NCBI GenBank assembly: GCA_017889705.1
Contig: JAGGAB010000034.1
Location: 1-38,289, forward strand
DNA length: 38,289 nucleotides
Source of the DNA: Bacillota bacterium
GTDB taxonomy: Bacteria > Bacillota > Negativicutes > Sporomusales > Sporomusaceae
Reading direction: 5' to 3'
The notes beneath the pieces are model-generated. The model made no database searches. It was not told the origin of the DNA and was given only the letters and a program-made list of their open reading frames with translations. Numbering within the stretch: the first letter of the stretch is position 1; the number at the start of each line of letters is the position of its first letter. Positions 33,349 through 38,289 of the stretch are shown here, one piece after another. Both the position numbers and the translations under genes were made by a program.

Positions 33349-34355
33349 TAGCCTCTGTTCGGCAACCGGATATCCCCGACAATAGGAATACTAAGCCCAC
33401 ACTGAGGGCAGCTTTTTTCCGACTTGTTTAGCTGACTGTAACCATTAAGCCGGTCAAGCACCTTGTAGCCGCATTGCGGGCAATAGGTATTATTGCCATT
33501 GCCGCCGACATTGCCGACATATACATAGTTAAGATATTCCCTGGCAGCTTTATAAGCATCCTCCAAGGTACTCAGCGGTGTTGGCGGCACATTTAGCTTG
33601 TGATTAGGAAAATAGCGAGAAAGATGCAGTGGTATGTCCTTGTTTACCCCAGCCAGCCATTTTGCCAGACTCGCTATTTCGTCTGGTGAATCATTAAGAC
33701 CCGGAATGACCAAGGTGGTAATCTCCACATGACAATACTGGGCGGCCTGCTCAACCGTCCGTTTTACGTCAGAGAGTTTTCCTGCACAGATATTCTGGTA
33801 AAACTCCTCGCTAAAGGCTTTTACATCAATATTCATAGCCGCAATATATGGCAATAGGTGCTGCAACGGCTGTTCATTAATAAAACCGTTGGAAACCAGC
33901 ACATTAACAAGCCCGGCCTCCTGCACTAAGCAGGCAGTATCCACAATATATTCATACCACACACTAGGCTCTGAATAAGTGTAGGCAATGCCGATATTAC
34001 CTTGACCGGCAAACTGCGCGGCCAATGCTGCTGCCGATTGCGGTTCAAGTGCGGTTGTCTGCGGCTCTCCTGTAGCAATCCGCCAGTTTTGGCAAAATTG
34101 ACAGGCAAAATTGCAGCCCCAGGTGCCCAGCGACAATATGGTGCTGCCAGGGTAGAAATGATATAACGGCTTTTTTTCGATGGGATCGAGGGCCTCCGCC
34201 GTAGCCTGGGCATAATTGATACTATACAGCTTGCCGCCCGTATTTTTGCGCACCCGGCAAAACCCGGTCCGACCTTCTGCAATTACACATTTCTTGGGAC
34301 ATAAGCCACAGTGAGTAGCTTGTCCCTGCTGCTCATAGAAAAGCGCTTCACGCAC
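33348..34355 (-). CDS. amrS: AmmeMemoRadiSam system radical SAM enzyme
   Basis: About 335 residues. An N-terminal Cys cluster (CGLCPKKC, then GFCRVRKN) is followed by the radical SAM motif CNFACQFCQNW, which holds the 4Fe-4S cluster that cleaves S-adenosylmethionine. Conserved GIAYTYSEPSVWYEY and NIDVKAFSEEFYQ segments follow, and a C-terminal pair of CxxC knuckles (CPQCG twice) looks like a zinc ribbon. The reaction is not established. I prefer the GTG at 34355, six nt after AGGTGG; the frame is open to a GTG at 34364. It is the last gene of the system on this strand. Confidence 0.92.
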   Translation of the reverse strand: MREALFYEQQGQATHCGLCPKKCVIAEGRTGFCRVRKNTGGKLYSINYAQATAEALDPIEKKPLYHFYPGSTILSLGTWGCNFACQFCQNWRIATGEPQTTALEPQSAAALAAQFAGQGNIGIAYTYSEPSVWYEYIVDTACLVQEAGLVNVLVSNGFINEQPLQHLLPYIAAMNIDVKAFSEEFYQNICAGKLSDVKRTVEQAAQYCHVEITTLVIPGLNDSPDEIASLAKWLAGVNKDIPLHLSRYFPNHKLNVPPTPLSTLEDAYKAAREYLNYVYVGNVGGNGNNTYCPQCGYKVLDRLNGYSQLNKSEKSCPQCGLSIPIVGDIRLPNRG

Positions 34356-34454
34356 TGTTGCCACCTACTATATTTTATCTTATCTGTCCGATGACTAACC
34401 CGCTCTAATTAAGCGGTGAATAAGAGCGGCTAAGTCCCTGGATAATTCGACTAA

Positions 34455-34486
34455 GATTCAGGTGGGGTTAAAAAAACATCTGAATC
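34455..34486 (-). terminator. Hairpin after the AMMECR1 gene
   Basis: GATTCAGGTG (34455-34464) pairs with CATCTGAATC (34477-34486) with one G-T wobble; the loop contains the A/T-run. It lies 6 nt past the gene's stop and may reduce read-through into the radical SAM gene. Confidence 0.45.
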
Positions 34487-34491
34487 AAGTC

Positions 34492-35007
34492 TCATTTATA
34501 CCTTGTCACGGTAAACCGGTATAAGTCAATTTCCTCTTCTGGTCTGATGCCAGCTTTTTGCATGGCAATACCGACCTGTTCGGCAACGGTATCCACACCT
34601 TCAAGATCTGGCAGCAAGAGGCCTGAGCGATGTCCATTGCGCACAATAACCCCATAGGTTTTGGGATCAAGCTCATCAAGGCTGTCAATTTGTTCAGGCG
34701 CTTCCAAAACATCAACCGAAATTTCTAGTTGATCCAGCTCGCTTGGTTCAATCGGATTAAACCGCGGGTCCTCGGTTCCGGCACTCACGGCATTTTGAAT
34801 AATTTCTTCAGCAATAGACGACTGGGTAGGCGCAAAGGTGCCAATACAGCCTCTGAGCTGCCCTCTTTTTTTAAAAGATACAAAAACTCCGGCCTTGTGC
34901 TCTAAGTCTGGAGGAAACTCATTTGGCTTTTTTAGCAGCCGGCCATTTTGCAGATAATAAATAAGACTTTCTCTAGCTAGTCTTACAGGCGCACTCTGCT
35001 CATCCAT
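34492..35007 (-). CDS. amrA: AMMECR1-domain protein (AmmeMemoRadiSam system protein A)
   Basis: 171 residues filled by one AMMECR1 domain, with the hallmark [20 protein letters not shown], then [20 protein letters not shown] and the [20 protein letters not shown] block. Its biochemical role is unknown; the conserved LRGCIG loop is thought to be the functional site. The start ATG at 35007 follows GGAGG, and the upstream gene ends 12 nt before it. In many Clostridia this domain is fused to the LigB-like partner; here the two are separate genes. Confidence 0.93.
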   Translation of the reverse strand: MDEQSAPVRLARESLIYYLQNGRLLKKPNEFPPDLEHKAGVFVSFKKRGQLRGCIGTFAPTQSSIAEEIIQNAVSAGTEDPRFNPIEPSELDQLEISVDVLEAPEQIDSLDELDPKTYGVIVRNGHRSGLLLPDLEGVDTVAEQVGIAMQKAGIRPEEEIDLYRFTVTRYK

Positions 35008-35018
35008 ACCAACGCCTC

Positions 35019-35852
35019 CTACTTTTTACCTTTTATTTTGAAAGCAACAACCGCATATCCTACCCCAAAGGGTCCTTCATAGGAGCTTGCCACCACTTCG
35101 GCATCCAGCCCGCCCATAACTCCCAGCAAGAAAAATACAGGTCTGAGACCACATTGTCCAGCTTCTTCAATTAAGTTGCTATCCATATTGAGCAAGGCTT
35201 TCACATCAAGGCTCTCCAAAGCCGTTACCACCTGCCGGTCAAATTCAGCACCTTTAGGGCTGTAACCTGCCGGCGCATCAGGGGTCAGTCGATGGGATAA
35301 GTCACCTGAGGCAATAACCGCCACCCGCTTGTCCATATGGCTGATAGCCGCCTGGACGGCCTTGCCGAAGGTATACATTTCTTCATAAGACAACATACCT
35401 ACAGACAAATGCACAATCTGTCCTTTGAAGCCCGCCTTGGTAAGATAATAAAGCGGCACAAAAGCACCATGGTCAAGGTGCAAGGGTATTCGATAGGTTT
35501 TGGCAATATCGTCGGTAAGTTCGGTTAAATTAACGCCCAGCCGCTGACAGTTGCGAATTATATTTTTGATTAACAAATTGTCGGTTTCAAAACCAAGGAC
35601 AAGCTCAGGCACACCAAACTGCGCCATGCTTCCTTTAAGCCGGGGATGAATGCTAATAGCAACCGCATCTTCAAACACCGGGCCATGTGGTGTAATAATC
35701 ACAACGGTTTGGGGATTTCCTTCTTTAAATATTTCTGCCACTTGCTGCGCAGCCTCAACCGTAGCTTTAATATGCTCCAATTCCTGATTTCCCACTTCGG
35801 GAATCATGATTGGAGGATGCGGCATTAGCGCACAGCCAACTAAATTGTTCAT
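35019..35852 (-). CDS. amrB: LigB/Memo-like protein (AmmeMemoRadiSam system protein B)
   Basis: 277 residues of the class-III extradiol dioxygenase (LigB) fold. Possible metal ligands are the His in [24 protein letters not shown], the [12 protein letters not shown]is and [17 protein letters not shown]. The enzyme activity in this system is not known. The start is the ATG at 35852 ([12 protein letters not shown]) behind AGGGAGAG; the longer open frame runs into cwlD and lacks a ribosome site. Confidence 0.9.
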   Translation of the reverse strand: MNNLVGCALMPHPPIMIPEVGNQELEHIKATVEAAQQVAEIFKEGNPQTVVIITPHGPVFEDAVAISIHPRLKGSMAQFGVPELVLGFETDNLLIKNIIRNCQRLGVNLTELTDDIAKTYRIPLHLDHGAFVPLYYLTKAGFKGQIVHLSVGMLSYEEMYTFGKAVQAAISHMDKRVAVIASGDLSHRLTPDAPAGYSPKGAEFDRQVVTALESLDVKALLNMDSNLIEEAGQCGLRPVFFLLGVMGGLDAEVVASSYEGPFGVGYAVVAFKIKGKK

Positions 35853-35892
35853 ACTGTCTCTCCCTTCAGTTAGTGGTGCGTCGGGAATCACT

Positions 35893-36609
35893 TTATCTTT
35901 CCACATTCTGGCTAAAATGATACGCCAGCGCTTTGGCAATGGTCTCAGCCAGTTTCTGTTGATAGGCTTGGTTGTTAAGCTGTTGAGCCTCTGTGGGATT
36001 ACTGATAAAACCGGCTTCAATAAGCACGCCAGGTATAGTTACAGATTTCAATAAAATAATGTCAGAATCCTGCTTGGCTTGCCGTTTATTTCCAGGAGGA
36101 AAATTTTTAAGTGCCTGCTGCATAATTTCGGCCAACTGCTTATTTTCCGGATTACCCGGATTATAGAATACTTGCGCTCCCGACCAGTTCACCCCTTTAA
36201 TGGCATTGCAGTGAATGCTAAGATACAGATTAGCGCCTGAGGTTTCAATAATTTCGGCGCGTTTTAACAAATCGTTGCGTTTACCACCTTTGCCTTTGGT
36301 GTAATAGTCGATATCTTGTTCGCGCGTTAATACAGTTGTAACTCCATTATCTGCCAAGACAGCAGCTACTTTAGCAGCAATCGCCAAATTTATATTTTTT
36401 TCTTCAAAACCATGCCAGGCAGCGCCGTCGTCTACACCACCATGTCCGGCATCAATGGCAATGGTTTTCCCGTTAAGTACTGACAAATCGGCATTGTCAA
36501 TATCGGCCAGCACAAGGTAACGCAACGTTAACAGGTTTAACACCATTACTGCGATGCTAAACACCAGCGCACTTACAACCCGCTGACGCCGTAACGCTAC
36601 AATCCGCAT
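35893..36609 (-). CDS. cwlD: N-acetylmuramoyl-L-alanine amidase, CwlD-like
   Basis: 238 residues with one N-terminal membrane helix (VVSALVFSIAVMVLNLLTLR) and an Amidase_3 domain: the zinc His in IAIDAGHGGVDDGA, a Glu in EEKNINLAIAAK, the second His in LYLSIHCNAIKG, and the catalytic Glu in VLIEAGFISNP. In spore formers CwlD removes peptide side chains in making muramic lactam in the spore cortex; a vegetative role is also possible. I start at the ATG at 36609, close after AGGTGGGG; the frame is open to 36666. It is divergent from the GT51 gene. Confidence 0.9.
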   Translation of the reverse strand: MRIVALRRQRVVSALVFSIAVMVLNLLTLRYLVLADIDNADLSVLNGKTIAIDAGHGGVDDGAAWHGFEEKNINLAIAAKVAAVLADNGVTTVLTREQDIDYYTKGKGGKRNDLLKRAEIIETSGANLYLSIHCNAIKGVNWSGAQVFYNPGNPENKQLAEIMQQALKNFPPGNKRQAKQDSDIILLKSVTIPGVLIEAGFISNPTEAQQLNNQAYQQKLAETIAKALAYHFSQNVER

Positions 36610-36713
36610 ACTACCCCACCTTTTTACTTTTGCATTGCTACTTACACTGTATTCTCTATTTTGCAATTAAATGCTAAAATAAGAAGTGATATATGCGATT
36701 TGAGGTGATCTCC

Positions 36714-37508
36714 GTGCAAACCAGGCGTATTAAAATAGGCCGCCTTCTAATTTTATTAGCTATTTTATTTCTTGTTACATTTTTATGGGCAGGCGGCGGA
36801 GCGATTATGCGTTCTTCTATCTCTAAGTTCAGTCCAGTGCCGGCCGAAACATCTGCCGCTACACTATCAAACCTTACCAGCACCTGGGAACGGGTTCATA
36901 GAGTGTTTTTTCTGAAGAGTGCCATTGATGCCAAACTGGACAAAAAAAGCTATGTACGATTATCTGATACGCCACTGGCCTTACAGCAAGCCATCATCGC
37001 TGTGGAAGACAGCCGGTTTTATCACCATGTAGGCTTTGATATTGAAGGCATTTTGCGCGCTACTCTGGTCAATGTGCAAACAGGTGCTTATGTTGAAGGT
37101 GGCAGTACCATCACCCAGCAATTAGTCAAAAATCTTTTTCTTTCACAGGAACGCACCCTTGTCCGCAAAGTTGAGGAATTTGTTCTCGCAATCGATATTG
37201 AGCTGCGCTACTCAAAAGAACAGATACTAGAGATGTATTTAAACAGTATTTATTTCGGCTCAGGTGCCTACGGAATCGGCGAAGCATCCACCATTTATTT
37301 TGGCAAGCCTCCTTTTCATTTGAATCTGGCAGAGTGCGCCATGCTGGCTGGACTTCCCAATGCTCCGTCGCTGACTTCCCCCTATGTTGATTTTGCAGCC
37401 GCCAAACAGCGACAGGCCGTTGTACTTGCGGCTATGACACGTAACAGCTATATTGGCCCATCTCAAGCGCAGGAGGCCAAACTAACACCGATTTTGTTAG
37501 CTAAATAA
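36714..37508 (+). CDS. Peptidoglycan glycosyltransferase, GT51 domain only
   Basis: About 264 residues: a short basic start, one membrane helix (LLILLAILFLVTFLWAGG), then a glycosyltransferase-51 domain with the catalytic Glu in AVEDSRFYHHVGFD, the GGSTITQQLVKNLFLSQERT motif, the RKVEEFVLAIDIELRYSKEQ block, ILEMYLNSIYFGSGAYGI and the second conserved AECAMLAGLPNAPSLTSPY. There is no transpeptidase domain, so it is a monofunctional transglycosylase (MtgA-like) rather than a full class-A PBP. I prefer the GTG at 36714, after GAGGTGAT; an ATG at 36693 is the longer alternative. It is divergent from cwlD, another wall gene. Confidence 0.92.
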   Translation: MQTRRIKIGRLLILLAILFLVTFLWAGGGAIMRSSISKFSPVPAETSAATLSNLTSTWERVHRVFFLKSAIDAKLDKKSYVRLSDTPLALQQAIIAVEDSRFYHHVGFDIEGILRATLVNVQTGAYVEGGSTITQQLVKNLFLSQERTLVRKVEEFVLAIDIELRYSKEQILEMYLNSIYFGSGAYGIGEASTIYFGKPPFHLNLAECAMLAGLPNAPSLTSPYVDFAAAKQRQAVVLAAMTRNSYIGPSQAQEAKLTPILLAK

Positions 37509-37537
37509 GTTAAAGTGCTATTGCAACCAAAAGCTGA

Positions 37538-37562
37538 AAAGCCGTTCGATGTGAACGGCTTT
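37538..37562. terminator. Hairpin terminator after the GT51 gene
   Basis: AAAGCCGTTC pairs perfectly with GAACGGCTTT around a 5-nt loop. On the minus strand T-rich sequence follows (TCAGCTTTT), so it can also end the small gene at 37618-37731. Confidence 0.7.
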
Positions 37563-37617
37563 CCGACAAAGGAGATAACAGAATGTCTCGTTTGGTTTTG
37601 GTGTATGGCAAAATTAC

Positions 37618-37731
37618 TTAGCAGGTCGAGTTACAGTCATCTTGACAACAGAAGAACAACAAAAGAATAATGATAATTATTATAAAGCAACTACCAAAGC
37701 CGCCTCGACCTCCACAGCCACCGAATCCCAT
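37618..37731 (-). CDS. Glycine/cysteine-rich small membrane peptide, 37 aa
   Basis: On the minus strand the frame begins ATG at 37731-37729 behind GGGAGG (7-8 nt) and ends TAA at 37620-37618. The peptide has a Gly-rich head (MGFGGCGGRGGFGSC), a pure hydrophobic helix (FIIIIIILLLFF) and a Cys-rich tail (CCQDDCNSTC). The layout resembles the YjcZ-type small proteins of spore-forming Bacillota, which are Gly-rich peptides with one hydrophobic helix, but the six cysteines are unusual for that family. A sporulation link would be inference. A hairpin follows at 37538-37562, so the gene has its own 3' end, and it lies just downstream of the rpsI terminator. Confidence 0.65.
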   Translation of the reverse strand: MGFGGCGGRGGFGSCFIIIIIILLLFFCCQDDCNSTC

Positions 37732-37829
37732 ATGTGCGCCTCCCATCCATAAAGTAAGGTATATATATATTACAATCTATGAATAGTTGAGCAGGTTTGC
37801 TACAGAAAAACATTGATATGAGATCTAAA

Positions 37830-37869
37830 AAAACAAAAATTCCTGCAAACAATGAGTTTGCAGGAATTT
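37830..37869 (-). terminator. Terminator of rpsI
   Basis: AAATTCCTGCAAAC (37837-37850) pairs perfectly with GTTTGCAGGAATTT (37856-37869). On the minus strand it is followed by TTGTTTTTTT. It lies 14 nt past the rpsI stop. Confidence 0.9.
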
Positions 37870-37883
37870 CTCTTTTGTAAAAA

Positions 37884-38276
37884 TTAACGCTTGGAGAACT
37901 GGGAAGCTTTACGCGCTTTTTTGAGGCCGTATTTACGACGCTCTTTTTCGCGTGGGTCACGAGTTAAGAGACCAGCTTTTTTAAGCGGCAAACGGAATTC
38001 TCCATCAACCTTTAAGAGTGCACGGGCAATGCCGTGACGAACTGCACCGGCTTGACCGGATACACCGCCCCCCTCAACTTTTGCCAATACGTCATATTTG
38101 CCAACGGTATCGGTGATGTTGAGCGGTTGGGTAACGATAAGCTCAAGAGTTTTTAAACCAAAATATTCGTCTAGTGGACGAGTGTTTACAATGATCTTGC
38201 CTTCTCCCGGAACCAGACGAACTCTGGCAACCGAGGTTTTTCTGCGACCTGTGCCGTAGTAAGTAACCAATGCCAT
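37884..38276 (-). CDS. rpsI: 30S ribosomal protein S9
   Basis: 130 residues, full length. The [20 protein letters not shown] start region, [19 protein letters not shown] centre and the [12 protein letters not shown] end, which reaches into the ribosomal P site, are canonical. The ATG at 38276 follows GAGGAAC. In almost all Bacillota it is the second gene after rplM, which would lie just outside the right edge (inference). Confidence 0.98.
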   Translation of the reverse strand: MALVTYYGTGRRKTSVARVRLVPGEGKIIVNTRPLDEYFGLKTLELIVTQPLNITDTVGKYDVLAKVEGGGVSGQAGAVRHGIARALLKVDGEFRLPLKKAGLLTRDPREKERRKYGLKKARKASQFSKR

Positions 38277-38289
38277 ATATATGTTCCTC

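Noticed and set aside
37583..37621. Plus-strand 12-codon frame behind a perfect AAAGGAG site
   Set aside because: It is too short, recognises no family, and overlaps the 3' end of the better supported minus-strand small gene.
1..38289. CRISPR arrays, tRNA or rRNA genes, prophage genes and defence systems
   Set aside because: No regularly spaced repeats, no tRNA-like cloverleaf, and no integrase, transposase or nuclease genes were seen; the one toxin-antitoxin trace is the orphan hicB.

Overview
The window looks like chromosomal DNA of a Bacillota species, most likely a spore-forming, motile anaerobe of the Negativicutes (Sporomusa/Pelosinus type). The basis is a glmS ribozyme, a CwlD-like amidase, a cdaA-cdaR-glmM-glmS block, a one-operon arginine pathway controlled by a classical ARG box, TTG/GTG starts with strong GGAGG-type ribosome sites, and an MCP/CheV pair. 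The class-level placement is inference from gene content; no marker was compared with a database.

Bases 1-9,900 are accessory and visibly AT-rich. This part holds a five-helix-type membrane protein between two ~158-bp direct repeats, a frameshifted orphan HicB antitoxin, an MCP and a CheV coupling protein, a DUF6544-like protein, REP-like palindromes, a small gene at 7581-7826 with a decayed second copy at 115-290, an AI-2E-family permease and several very small reading frames. Bases 9,900-16,050 hold a molybdate/tungstate-type ABC transporter (modA-modB-modC on the minus strand), a GAPDH gene and an AbrB-family transporter. The AbrB gene is divergent from a one-component regulator (excisionase-type HTH plus periplasmic-binding-like domain). 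Their shared 209-bp spacer carries two clusters of 10-bp-phased repeats, one at each gene.

Bases 16,100-23,330 are the cell-wall/c-di-AMP block on the minus strand: cdaA, cdaR, an FAD-dependent oxidoreductase, glmM and glmS. A full glmS ribozyme lies 5' of glmS. Together these make and control glucosamine phosphates for peptidoglycan and tie that to c-di-AMP. Bases 23,470-33,230 are an arginine operon, argC-J-B-D-F-G-H, with ilvE last. Its promoter at 33,197-33,226 has an ARG box lying across the -35 box and spacer. The pathway is the cyclic acetyl type (argJ present).

Bases 33,350-38,289 hold the three parts of the uncharacterised AmmeMemoRadiSam system (radical SAM enzyme, AMMECR1 protein, LigB/Memo-like protein) behind cwlD, then a divergent GT51 transglycosylase, a 37-residue glycine/cysteine-rich membrane peptide and rpsI.

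The most notable unexplained signal is a family of three ~120-nt elements at 18010-18129, 27532-27649 and 32012-32134. Each sits in an intergenic spacer of these biosynthetic operons. All three share a conserved core and a central hairpin. Each also has its own terminal stem: the stem sequences differ between copies, but the two halves pair perfectly within each copy.
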